Assembly: GCF_000153105.1 (NCBI RefSeq)
Contig: NZ_CH672376.1
Span: 778,827-814,679, forward strand
DNA: 35,853 nt
Direction of reading: 5' to 3'
Source of the DNA: Blastopirellula marina DSM 3645
GTDB lineage: Bacteria; Planctomycetota; Planctomycetia; Pirellulales; Pirellulaceae
The first letter of the stretch is position 1. Every line of letters begins with the position of its first letter. Below are positions 25,921 to 33,297 of this stretch, piece after piece. The notes below the pieces were generated by a model. It was not told the DNA's origin and ran no database searches. It saw only the letters and a list, made by a program, of their open reading frames with translations. Both the position numbers and the translations under genes were made by a program.

Positions 25921-26684
25921 TCCCGTTTCTTCCTTCGCATGAGAGATTTGACGGATTGCTGATATTTCTGGTGAGAGATGGCCGTCATTTTGATATTGGC
26001 TTCTGTGAGCCACGGAATCAGGGATGGATCATTGACGCGAAGGAGGGTCATGCCGGATTCGCCCGAGAACATCGGCAAGAGTCGCCACGGATCACCCACG
26101 ACTAATTGTGGAGATTTGTTATAGAGGGTGCAGCCGCAACAGCGAGGTGGCTTGTGATGGACTTCTTCATCCCAGGCACGTCGGAAATTGAAGGGGAGGA
26201 TTCTCCCGTCTAGAGTTTCAATTCGTCCCTGCCCAGGCCATTCACCGGTACGGTAGATGAATCGTTTCACATCCTGTGGAGTTAGGTTTTGTCTGGTGAG
26301 TATTCCGTATGTCCAGGCTGGTGATGGGACGCGACCGCATTGGAGTTCAATTACGAGGGGGAATTGTGATCCGAGCAGGAAGGCTTTACTTTGGCAGGGG
26401 AGCGTTGTTATTGCGTAGCGTTCGTTTTGTTGGATTCGGTCTCGGACGAATCTAGTAAGAGGGATGTCTTGGTAGATACTGTTGGCGCAGGGGCTGAAGA
26501 GTTTTTCGGTGTCAGAGGTGATTTCGACGATAGGTTCTAGCCCGCTGGGCATGTGTGGATAAATGATTTTGTCTACGAGTCCAGATCGGAGTGCATGGGC
26601 GAGCACTTCTTTGACGAATCCACCAGATGTGGAGAGTTGGCGTATGTCTTGGTTTTTGGAATACGCGAGGAAGTAGTGGCTCAT
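25917..26684 (-). CDS. FrhB-like (coenzyme F420 hydrogenase beta-subunit family) protein
   Basis: The 255-residue protein resembles FrhB/FdhB C-terminal family proteins found in surface-glycan clusters. It begins with LSTSGGFVKEVLAHALRSG; the family pattern of a short Cys cluster followed by GDPW is seen as RCCGCTLYNKSPQLVVGDPW. The reaction in such clusters is not established; these proteins may be reductases using a flavin and iron-sulfur centre, but few Cys residues are present here. Its start overlaps the end of the GT2 gene by four bases (ATGA) and its end overlaps the pyruvyl transferase start the same way. FrhB-like and pyruvyl transferase genes are often adjacent in polysaccharide loci. 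Confidence 0.72.
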   Translation of the reverse strand: MSHYFLAYSKNQDIRQLSTSGGFVKEVLAHALRSGLVDKIIYPHMPSGLEPIVEITSDTEKLFSPCANSIYQDIPLTRFVRDRIQQNERYAITTLPCQSKAFLLGSQFPLVIELQCGRVPSPAWTYGILTRQNLTPQDVKRFIYRTGEWPGQGRIETLDGRILPFNFRRAWDEEVHHKPPRCCGCTLYNKSPQLVVGDPWRLLPMFSGESGMTLLRVNDPSLIPWLTEANIKMTAISHQKYQQSVKSLMRRKKRE

Positions 26685-27373
26685 GATCCCCAGCCGTTCG
26701 GATTCACTACTCCATCTCCTGCGGATTCCACCAGAGCCATCATCGCCTCATGCCCCCGCTCCTTATCCCGCTCGGGATAGTGCTGTGTTCGTTGACCATC
26801 AGAATGATGCAAGCAATCAAGGAGCCCTGAATCGGAGCGAAAGTTTTTTCCCACCTTAGCTAGACGCCGGAACAAATCTATTTCCTCATAGCCCCACCGA
26901 TCAATTTCTTCCCGGTACCCCCGCACGCTGACGAACGCACTTGTCAGAACCACGCAAGAGCCCGTCTTACCTGCATTCTTCCGCATAAACGCCCCATGAG
27001 CCATCACCAAACCCGGCTGTCGATTGAACGCTGCCAGAATCTGTAACAACCAAACCTGTTTCGGCAGAATATCCGCGTCCAAGAACACGAGCAGTCCCCC
27101 CTCCGCCACCCTCGCACCGCAATTTCTAGCATGACTAGCATTGAAATAGGGAGGACATAGAGCTTTTGGCCGAACCACCTTCACGTTTGCATAGTTCTTC
27201 TGAGCCCATCGTCCGCATTCTTCTGGATCGGCATAATCAACGAGGATATACTCACCCGCTCCCAGGGCCAGCTGACGAGGAAGCGAACGCTGCAAGTGTG
27301 ACAGTCGCCCCTTACACGTCACGATCACCGAGCAATCCTCTAGACCGTACTTATTTATGCCGGAACCAAGCAT
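26681..27373 (-). CDS. Family 2-like glycosyltransferase (GT-A fold)
   Basis: The 230-residue protein has a GT-A layout. CSVIVTCKGRLSHLQRSLP opens the nucleotide-binding fold. NASHARNCGARVAEGGLLVF leads into LDADILP, a DxD motif for metal and nucleotide-sugar binding. DRWGYEEIDLFRRLAKVG matches the C-terminal galactosyltransferase-like motif (WGxED/E) of Glyco_transf_7C proteins. There are no membrane segments, so it acts in the cytoplasm. Its start overlaps the end of the preceding gene by 23 bases and its end overlaps the FrhB-like start by four. Donor and acceptor sugars cannot be read from the sequence. Confidence 0.82.
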   Translation of the reverse strand: MLGSGINKYGLEDCSVIVTCKGRLSHLQRSLPRQLALGAGEYILVDYADPEECGRWAQKNYANVKVVRPKALCPPYFNASHARNCGARVAEGGLLVFLDADILPKQVWLLQILAAFNRQPGLVMAHGAFMRKNAGKTGSCVVLTSAFVSVRGYREEIDRWGYEEIDLFRRLAKVGKNFRSDSGLLDCLHHSDGQRTQHYPERDKERGHEAMMALVESAGDGVVNPNGWGS

Positions 27374-28091
27374 CGCCCCCCACCTCGTACTTTTTGAACT
27401 TTGACGCCACTTGTGACCCCCACCCGATCTTGTCCCAGTATCCGTACTTCAGAACCGTATAGTTAAACAACGACATGTCCGAAGACGTTTTCAAGCCAGG
27501 GCTGTAGGCTTTGTGGTTCGTCGTTAGGATCTGGAGAAAATCAATTACATCTTCCGTATAACCACCGAAAATTCCCGTATTCAGTAGCCTCTTGTCTCCG
27601 TTCTCTTTTTGCACCACTTGTCGCCAATCATCGACGGCCAAATATTTTGCCTGCCGATTCCACATCCAGTTGTGGTACATGTTCTTGTCATACTCATAAC
27701 CCGCGTAGAGTTTGCCCTTCTCAAGATGCGGGAACGGGTCGTGCCACATTTCCACATCATCAATATCCAGCATGAACACTTTTTCGGGACGATGCTTCTC
27801 CAGCCAATCTAGCTGGGCAAACCACCGGAAAGCATTAGGAGTGAATCTCGTGTCAGCTTTCACCTGTTCGATCGTGAAAAGGTCTTCCTGGTGCGGCATG
27901 AAAGTGTTGCTGAGCACGACGAACTCGATACCCTTGTCATTGATGCTCTTTCGGAGTTTGGCGTACGAGTCGTGATTCTGAGGCTTCCAATACTTATTTC
28001 GTTGGCGATCCTTCGTGTGATTGAAGTAAGACGCGAGGATGACATTCTTGAAGGTGCGTGGCTCCCGACTCTCTTGGATCTTCGCTTCCAT
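27351..28091 (-). CDS. Putative GT-A-type glycosyltransferase
   Basis: The 246-residue protein was not matched to a named family but looks like a nucleotide-sugar transferase. NVILASYFNHTKDRQRNKYW opens a Rossmann-like strand. KVFMLDIDDVEMWHDPF carries a DxDD motif in the position of a GT DxD. LLNTGIFGGYTEDVIDFLQ and SSDMSLFNYTVL resemble the acceptor-side motifs of family 8-like enzymes. The start ATG follows the stop of the upstream gene with no gap (TAAATG), so translation is coupled. Cytoplasmic location is expected. The GT assignment is an inference from motif placement and the neighbourhood. Confidence 0.6.
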   Translation of the reverse strand: MEAKIQESREPRTFKNVILASYFNHTKDRQRNKYWKPQNHDSYAKLRKSINDKGIEFVVLSNTFMPHQEDLFTIEQVKADTRFTPNAFRWFAQLDWLEKHRPEKVFMLDIDDVEMWHDPFPHLEKGKLYAGYEYDKNMYHNWMWNRQAKYLAVDDWRQVVQKENGDKRLLNTGIFGGYTEDVIDFLQILTTNHKAYSPGLKTSSDMSLFNYTVLKYGYWDKIGWGSQVASKFKKYEVGGDAWFRHK

Positions 28092-28721
28092 TTATTTTGC
28101 CGCCTCTCGTTTCCGCTTTCGGAGATTCTCGTTGCGGATTCTGCTATTCCTACGTGTGCCCTTTCTTGATGAAGGCGGGTGCCAGATGTGGAAGAGTGGC
28201 CCCTGATATCGCTTGTGTGGCACGCGATCCTTAAAATCGCCGTCTTCGTGTCCCCAGCCCTCGAACCTTTCGTCCATCCTATGTTTCATGAAGAGTTCGT
28301 GAGTAATGACCCATATCCCTCCGACGGCAGGTTTGCTTCGTGTCTTGATAAACCACTTTCCTCTAACGCGACTAGAGGGGTTTTGATTCAATATCCACCG
28401 AGCTTGCTTCTTAGTCGTTCGGCAAGTGCGATTGTGCGGACAAATCATTTCTTCGTCCGTCACCTCTCGCACCGCTCTGCTGAGCGAATGGTCGCAAATG
28501 ATGCAATCTGCATCGGCGATAACGATTACGTGCCCTGGGTATTTGGCGATCGCCAGATTGAGCAGCTTTGACTTATTGAATGGCTCTTTGCTGTCATCGA
28601 CAGCGAGATGAATGCAGCCTTCGCCGAGTCTGTGTTCGTAGTATTTTACTACCCACTTTAGGCCCTCTTGTCTGCTCTCATCGGGTCTCCACGGTACGAT
28701 AACTTTAACAGGCCTGTCCAT
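28092..28721 (-). CDS. Galactosyltransferase-like enzyme (GT-A, Glyco_transf_7C-type)
   Basis: The 209-residue protein begins VKVIVPWRPDESRQEGLKW, a GT-A start. VIVIADADCIICDHSL provides a DxD-type motif. DERFEGWGHEDGDFKDR is the WGxED signature of the beta-1,4-galactosyltransferase C-terminal domain. The tail after residue 185 is strongly basic (RKGTRRNSRIRNENLRKRKR), which is unusual and could bind acidic polymer or membrane. GGAG lies six bases upstream of the ATG. It is the first gene of the tight five-gene unit; a 287-base gap upstream probably holds the promoter. Sugar specificity is unknown. Confidence 0.78.
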   Translation of the reverse strand: MDRPVKVIVPWRPDESRQEGLKWVVKYYEHRLGEGCIHLAVDDSKEPFNKSKLLNLAIAKYPGHVIVIADADCIICDHSLSRAVREVTDEEMICPHNRTCRTTKKQARWILNQNPSSRVRGKWFIKTRSKPAVGGIWVITHELFMKHRMDERFEGWGHEDGDFKDRVPHKRYQGPLFHIWHPPSSRKGTRRNSRIRNENLRKRKREAAK

Positions 28722-29008
28722 CTTCTGCTCCGCAAGTGTGCCTTGGCTGTAGCGATTTGGGATTGGTTATTTTGTGTACGGCTCAGAGTGGCTTCAAGTA
28801 CGCGATTGATCTTGAACTCATTCCTTGATCGGCTCAGCGGATCGTTGAATACGTGCTGTCGCGATGTGATCATATCGTCTCAAGACCCAATCGCGGCTGT
28901 CTCATATTTGCAAATCAAGTTACTATACTTAAGCGGCGAGAATATCAATTGGCAACTGTTCTCTTGTTTCTCTGTGGATGATGCCGCCAGGGAATGATGA
29001 CTTTTACA
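28722..29008. other. Intergenic region upstream of the glycosyltransferase operon
   Basis: These 287 bases separate the Cys-rich/GT-like gene from the five-gene unit. A minus-strand frame overlapping the operon start (to 28873) has no ribosome site and reads unlike a gene. The region probably carries the operon promoter; no clear consensus was found. Confidence 0.4.
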
Positions 29009-30070
29009 TCAGGCATGGACAGGCTCCGATTCAGTCGCCAGCACGCTGTCGAGATATTCACGCATCGGGGCGTTGAAGAATTGATGGGTGTGATTCAGCA
29101 GCTTATGCCGCGTCGCAAGCTTGTCAGTCGACTTGCAGATCCTCGTAAACTTTCTTCCCCAGTCCTCCGCCGCTGCGGAGTGATGGCAGTTGAAATAGAG
29201 ACATTCAAAATTGCGGTAGTTGTCCATTAGCTTGTGCTCGGCTTCCATGGCCAGAAGCTTTTCGCTGAGGAATGGCTGGGGCATGTGGGCGGCAAAATCG
29301 TAGGTGGGGCGATTATTATCGATTAGCCACTGATATGCCGCCGCTCGCGTGCGAGCCCACGCGTTTTGCGGCTTCCATGCCAAATACCGCTGCTGCGAGA
29401 CGTGTCGCACGTATTTTGGCGTCGCCGCTTCCTTAATGGTGAATGGTTTGACCCAGTACACGTCATCCATCATCCAGATAAATTGGGAAACGTGCTCCGC
29501 CGCCATAAGTAGCTTGCTTAGGCAGTCTTTGAATGCATGGTGCGGACGCGGGCTAATGCGCGGCTTGGCGATGAACTCGCCTTCGTACCAGTCTGGTTTG
29601 TCGCCGACGACAATGCAGCGAGCGGACGGGTGCCATTTCTGCACAAGTCGCATGCTATACCACAGTTCGTTGCGTTCGCCTTTCGCTTTCGCTCCCCCGG
29701 CCCAGTAGGTCCACACAAATGGCCAGGAGTCGAGATCGGGGTCGCGGGGGTCCTCGAGCTGTTTGGCCTGGTCGATTGCTTGCCAAACCCAGCCACGGGC
29801 GATGTGGCGATTGAATGGCATCGGCAGGCGGCGAATCACGGCGGGAGATTTTCCCCGCTCTGTCCAGTAGTTGACTATCTCCTCGAATCGCTCCTCACAG
29901 CCGGAGCCGCCCCAGGCGTCCATTTGCCGGGCATAAGCTTCGCACTTCGGACAGGTGAAGAATTGCGATGGGGCAATTTCGCGGAGTTGGGTGCCTGGTC
30001 CAATGTTTTGGGGTCTATCGCTCGTGGCAATCATGGGTTGTCGGTCCTCACATAGTCGGCAAGACGCCAT
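29009..30070 (-). CDS. Glycosyltransferase-like protein with Cys-rich N-terminus (second half of a split gene)
   Basis: The 353-residue frame has a Cys-rich start (CRLCEDRQPMI, CPKCEAYARQMDAWGGSGC) and then a GT-like region. PFVWTYWAGGAK, SARCIVVGDKPDWY, MMDDVYWVKPF (acidic DD motif), HMPQPFLSEKLLAME and FECLYFNCHHSA recall Stealth-type or capsule sugar-phosphate transferases. The Cys-rich part aligns with the middle of the frame at 30031-30558. The two frames overlap, and adding one A to the A5 run at 30079-30083 would fuse them without a break. As annotated it starts at the internal ATG at 30070. I consider it most likely the 3' part of one gene. The enzymatic assignment is tentative. Confidence 0.6.
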   Translation of the reverse strand: MASCRLCEDRQPMIATSDRPQNIGPGTQLREIAPSQFFTCPKCEAYARQMDAWGGSGCEERFEEIVNYWTERGKSPAVIRRLPMPFNRHIARGWVWQAIDQAKQLEDPRDPDLDSWPFVWTYWAGGAKAKGERNELWYSMRLVQKWHPSARCIVVGDKPDWYEGEFIAKPRISPRPHHAFKDCLSKLLMAAEHVSQFIWMMDDVYWVKPFTIKEAATPKYVRHVSQQRYLAWKPQNAWARTRAAAYQWLIDNNRPTYDFAAHMPQPFLSEKLLAMEAEHKLMDNYRNFECLYFNCHHSAAAEDWGRKFTRICKSTDKLATRHKLLNHTHQFFNAPMREYLDSVLATESEPVHA

Positions 30071-30558
30071 ACGCTTGATTTTTGAGTGATCGTGCAGGAG
30101 CCGTAGTGCGGGCAGGACAAGACTTTAATTTGAGTTCGCCCATGGCAGGCAAGGCATTCCGCGGTTTGGATTAATCTACTTCTACGCGTGCAGTCAAACA
30201 TTTTCCCCCGCTCCGTCCAGTATGTGGTGATTTCCTCGAACCGCTCCTCACAACCGGAACTGCCCCACGCGTCCATCTGGCCGAGATAGTTTTCGCAGCT
30301 CATGCAGTCAAAAAACTGCGGCGGTGCAATTGCCTTAAATTGTGTTCCAGGTCCGCCGCTCGGTGGTTTTTCTGCTGGCGCAATCATAGGTTTTCGATCC
30401 TTACACAGTCGGCAGGTCGCCGCGTCCTTGATTCGTTTGGTGATCGTGCATGACCCGTAAATCGGGCACGCGAAGGTTTTGACTAGGACATTTCCTTGGC
30501 ATGTGGGGCACTCGACGGCGCTGGTTTCCTGTCCACGATGCTGGCAGTCGTTGTCCAT
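29849..30558 (-). repeat. Diverged tandem duplication of a roughly 355-bp coding module
   Basis: Unit 1 is 30558-30202 (357 bases, 119 codons) and unit 2 is 30201-29849 (353 bases). Shared landmarks in order are CPxYGSCTIT, CRLCxDRxPMIA, GPGTQ, FFxC and QMDAWGxSGCEERFEE. The 4-base length difference equals one codon lost near the start of unit 2 plus one base in the A tract at 30079-30083. Confidence 0.8.
30031..30558 (-). CDS. Cys-rich protein, probable 5' part of the split GT-like gene
   Basis: The 175-residue frame has zinc-ribbon-like Cys pairs: ECPTCQGNV, CPIYGSC, CRLCKDRKPM and CMSCENYLGQ. The module ends in DAWGSSGCEERFEEITTYWT. At residue 120 the module restarts (MFDCTRRSRLIQTAECLACHG, CPHYGSC) and then degenerates into SSVWRLADYV where the frame shifts. 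In the next frame the module continues with CRLCEDRQPM and reaches the glycosyltransferase-like region. The N-terminal module is therefore duplicated, and a single missing base separates it from the rest. It is divergent from the small membrane-anchored gene at 30627. Metal binding is inferred from the Cys spacing. Confidence 0.55.
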   Translation of the reverse strand: MDNDCQHRGQETSAVECPTCQGNVLVKTFACPIYGSCTITKRIKDAATCRLCKDRKPMIAPAEKPPSGGPGTQFKAIAPPQFFDCMSCENYLGQMDAWGSSGCEERFEEITTYWTERGKMFDCTRRSRLIQTAECLACHGRTQIKVLSCPHYGSCTITQKSSVWRLADYVRTDNP

Positions 30559-30626
30559 TTTTTCTTGATCCCGGCAATTTCAGGAGCCACAATGGAGAGG
30601 GAAGTTTTTTATTTGGGTGTGGAAAA

Positions 30627-30995
30627 ATGCAAAAGCAACAAATTCAAAACGTGGCGACGGTAACTCTACTGGTGGTCATTTCTGCGAGTGGTGGTTACAA
30701 GCTCGGTTTTGATTCAAGTAACGCAAGACAAGAGGCAATCAGGAGTCAGTCTTGGCATATTCAATCGCCTCCTAATCCGGGGGCAGAGCGTCGCGCATTG
30801 CAAAAAAACGTCGAACTTGAATATTTGTTGCGAGAGTATCAAGGCATGCCAGCCGTTGTTAAACCTGAAACCTCGCCTGCTTGGCAGTGGATTGAGTGTG
30901 ATTGGATTCCATGCAATGAATACACGTCTGGTGAATCTCGCCCTGGCAAACCTGGGTCATTTGAGGGCCAAATCTACATTGCGACCGATGGTTAA
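30627..30995 (+). CDS. Small membrane-anchored protein of unknown function
   Basis: The 122-residue protein has an N-terminal hydrophobic segment (VATVTLLVVISASGGYKLGF, about residues 8-27) that can serve as a signal anchor, followed by a polar exported-side domain. LQKNVELEYLLREYQGMPAV and WQWIECDWIPCNEY are the only distinctive parts; the Cys pair may form a disulfide. I chose the ATG at 30627 because it precedes the hydrophobic segment; the longer frame from 30501 would overlap the divergent Cys-rich gene. It is convergent with the Ser-rich gene at 31015, only 19 bases apart. No family was recognised. It is the only plus-strand gene between 25138 and 34656. Confidence 0.55.
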   Translation: MQKQQIQNVATVTLLVVISASGGYKLGFDSSNARQEAIRSQSWHIQSPPNPGAERRALQKNVELEYLLREYQGMPAVVKPETSPAWQWIECDWIPCNEYTSGESRPGKPGSFEGQIYIATDG

Positions 30996-31014
30996 ATTTC
31001 TGCATCCTGTCTCG

Positions 31015-31980
31015 TCATTCATTTGCAGCAGATATTGATACGCTACCTCCATTGCATAGCCCGCTCCATCCTCCAGATGAATACGGGATGCTCATTCCGG
31101 AAATAGAAGTGGCGTCAACGGGATTCGTTACAGATTTCCTGAAAATTATCGCATAGATAATCGTTCCGCCAAGAATTCCTACCTCGATAACTCCTGGTGT
31201 AAATAGTACGTAAACCGTATGAGAATCGCCTCCTCCACAACTTGTCGCCCCACTTGCCTCGAAGTAGCACGGGTTTTCTGTTGACTGAACTGCGACGAAA
31301 TCTCGATTGAATGAATCGCAGTCATCGCAATCACCGCCCGTAACATCTGACACTGAAACACGAATCCGTAGCGGTGTTGTTCCTGCTACGCATTGATCGC
31401 AATCGTCGCCAATTTCAATTTCCTCGCTGGCCGATTCGCTCATCGAATCCGACATGCTTTCGGACACGCTCGACGCCAAATCACTCGCCTCGCTCGAGCT
31501 GCCAGACGACCCACTAGAAAAACTCCCCGCTGATTCGCTGTCGGACGATTGGCTGTAGACATAGCTGTCGCTGCTCAGGCTGTACGAGCGCGAATCCTCG
31601 CTGGCCGAATCGCTCTCGCTGCTCGCGCTCTCCGATTCGCTCGAGAGGCTGTCGCTGCTCTCGCTGGAGAGTGACGAGTATGAATAGCTGCTGGCGTGGC
31701 TCGATTCGCTAGAACTCAAGGAATCTGAACTCGAATCGCTGGACGAGGATGAGTTGCTAGATTCCGAAGAGCTGGAACTGCTCAAGCTACTTTCGCTGGA
31801 TGACAAGCTACTTTCGCTGGACGACGAATTGCTCTCGCTGGAACTGCTGGAGCTTTGGCTCGACCCCGACGATGAACTGCTGGATGAGTCGGAGCTACTT
31901 GAGGAACTGGAACTGCTGGACGAACTCGACTTGCTTGATCCGTAGCTACTGAAGCCCGAATAATCCGATATGCTTGTCAC
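31015..31980 (-). CDS. Ser-rich tract protein with Cys-rich C-terminal domain
   Basis: The 321-residue protein is half low-complexity. Residues about 10-185 are almost only Ser with scattered Glu, Asp, Leu and Tyr (SSSSSESS-type). Residues about 186-321 form an ordered domain with CDQC, CDDC, a Cys in NPCYFEASGATSC and beta-strand patterns (SHTVYVLFTPGVIEVGILGG). Such Ser-tract plus Cys-domain proteins are familiar in planctomycete genomes, but their role is unknown to me. No signal peptide is visible. AGGAG sits eight bases before the ATG, and the upstream gene ends three bases before it, so the two are co-translated. The Ser tract is a plausible target for O-glycosylation or a flexible stalk. 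Confidence 0.72.
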   Translation of the reverse strand: MTSISDYSGFSSYGSSKSSSSSSSSSSSSSDSSSSSSSGSSQSSSSSSESNSSSSESSLSSSESSLSSSSSSESSNSSSSSDSSSDSLSSSESSHASSYSYSSLSSESSDSLSSESESASSESDSASEDSRSYSLSSDSYVYSQSSDSESAGSFSSGSSGSSSEASDLASSVSESMSDSMSESASEEIEIGDDCDQCVAGTTPLRIRVSVSDVTGGDCDDCDSFNRDFVAVQSTENPCYFEASGATSCGGGDSHTVYVLFTPGVIEVGILGGTIIYAIIFRKSVTNPVDATSISGMSIPYSSGGWSGLCNGGSVSISAANE

Positions 31981-31983
31981 GTT

Positions 31984-33225
31984 CTAAACTCCTGGATAAG
32001 CACTGCGGATAAAGCGTTCATTGGCCTCAAATTGCTCGCGTGTTCGATCAGGAAACCGTTTTCCAAGGAAGCCTTTACGAATCGCACTCAGTCGGACTGT
32101 CAGTTCCACGACCTCATCGGACTGATCAGAGAACCGGACCTGAATGATGCCGTGGACAACCTTAAGGCCTACATTTACTGGAGCCTCACAAGCGAAACCG
32201 CATGGTTTCATCGTATTCGGTTCGCACACTGCAATGAACTTGGGATCGATTCTTATCTCCCCATCACGCTGTGGAATCTTGACGGTAGCAACGTCCTCGA
32301 AGCGAACTTCAGGCATTTCCAGAACGAACAATGCGGTGAATCCAGCGGGGCTCCAACTGGCTGGCACGATGGCCGTACTCTTGTCCGACTCGCTACTGGA
32401 CGGCGGACTTTCCGGTTGACTCTCGTCGGACAGGCTCTCCGAACCGCTTTCTGAGAGCGACTGGCTTTCACTTTGCGACTGGCTTTCGGACAGGCTTTCG
32501 CTTTCTGAAAAACTTCCGCTCTCGGATTGACTTTCACTTTCGGATTGGCTGGAGCTATAGGATTCGGAAGAGGAAGACTCGCATGGCACCTCAAACGTTT
32601 CAGCGATAATCAGGTCGCCAAACGCGTCCTGGACCGCATATGCATAGGTGCCGCCACATCCCGATCCACTTCCTCCTGAGTAAGGGATATCGTCGTCTGC
32701 GATGATCGGATCGGGGCCAGCGTTCCAGGCCAGCGCCTGTACTCGCTCTCCGTTCACCATTTCGTACTGCAGGCGGCTGTTGCCTGCTTTTCGCCGCATC
32801 ACCCAGCAAAGGCCGCTGCCCATCACCAGATGTTGTGTCAGAAAGTCGACGTGGGCAGGCGGGATAGTGCTGATCGGCTGCAGGATAAGAGCAGTTCTTG
32901 GAGGCGACAAATGGACGACTCGATAACGACTCTGCTCTGGATCGCTGTCGTCGAGGCAAGCGAGGCCAACGTCGCCCGCTACGCCAAAGAACTGATAAGG
33001 AGGGTTGCCACCGAGAGCTTGACCTGTTTCAAGATTGTAGACGTCAAAGCCTGAGTCTTCTGGATCGGAGTAATTGGGGTCCGGGTCATCGCCCTGCCAG
33101 TAGCACCGATGACCGTCGTCATCAACATAAACCTTGGCAGCGGCCTTGCTCGTTTGCTTGGTCAACGGCGCCGTCAGTTCAAACTTGACCCAGAGTGCCT
33201 TGCAGCATTCACAGGGACTACTCAT
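31984..33225 (-). CDS. Two-domain protein joined by a Ser/Glu-rich linker
   Basis: The 413-residue protein starts SSPCECCKALWVKFEL. An N-terminal domain (1-210) has beta-rich segments such as RYRVVHLSPPRTALILQP. Residues about 212-285 are a SES/SQSE-type linker. The C-terminal domain (about 290-413) ends LSAIRKGFLGKRFPDRTREQFEANERF. The start at 33225 is chosen because GGAG lies six bases upstream; an ATG at 33237 is also possible. The gene is the second of three minus-strand genes with short gaps (59-72 bases, then 3 bases). No catalytic motif was found. The layout suggests a structural or display protein rather than an enzyme. Confidence 0.68.
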   Translation of the reverse strand: MSSPCECCKALWVKFELTAPLTKQTSKAAAKVYVDDDGHRCYWQGDDPDPNYSDPEDSGFDVYNLETGQALGGNPPYQFFGVAGDVGLACLDDSDPEQSRYRVVHLSPPRTALILQPISTIPPAHVDFLTQHLVMGSGLCWVMRRKAGNSRLQYEMVNGERVQALAWNAGPDPIIADDDIPYSGGSGSGCGGTYAYAVQDAFGDLIIAETFEVPCESSSSESYSSSQSESESQSESGSFSESESLSESQSQSESQSLSESGSESLSDESQPESPPSSSESDKSTAIVPASWSPAGFTALFVLEMPEVRFEDVATVKIPQRDGEIRIDPKFIAVCEPNTMKPCGFACEAPVNVGLKVVHGIIQVRFSDQSDEVVELTVRLSAIRKGFLGKRFPDRTREQFEANERFIRSAYPGV

Positions 33226-33297
33226 CTTCGTCTCCATCCATAGCGGTGGCGATCAGACGCACCGCTTAAGGGTTCCAGGAATTGGGCCAAACCACGC

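Noticed and set aside
28658-28873. Small minus-strand frame upstream of the glycan operon
   Set aside because: It overlaps the first operon gene in another frame and lacks a ribosome site.
31754-31945. Plus-strand Leu/Glu/Asp-rich frame opposite the Ser tract
   Set aside because: It is the complement of the Ser-rich coding sequence and has no ribosome site or independent features.
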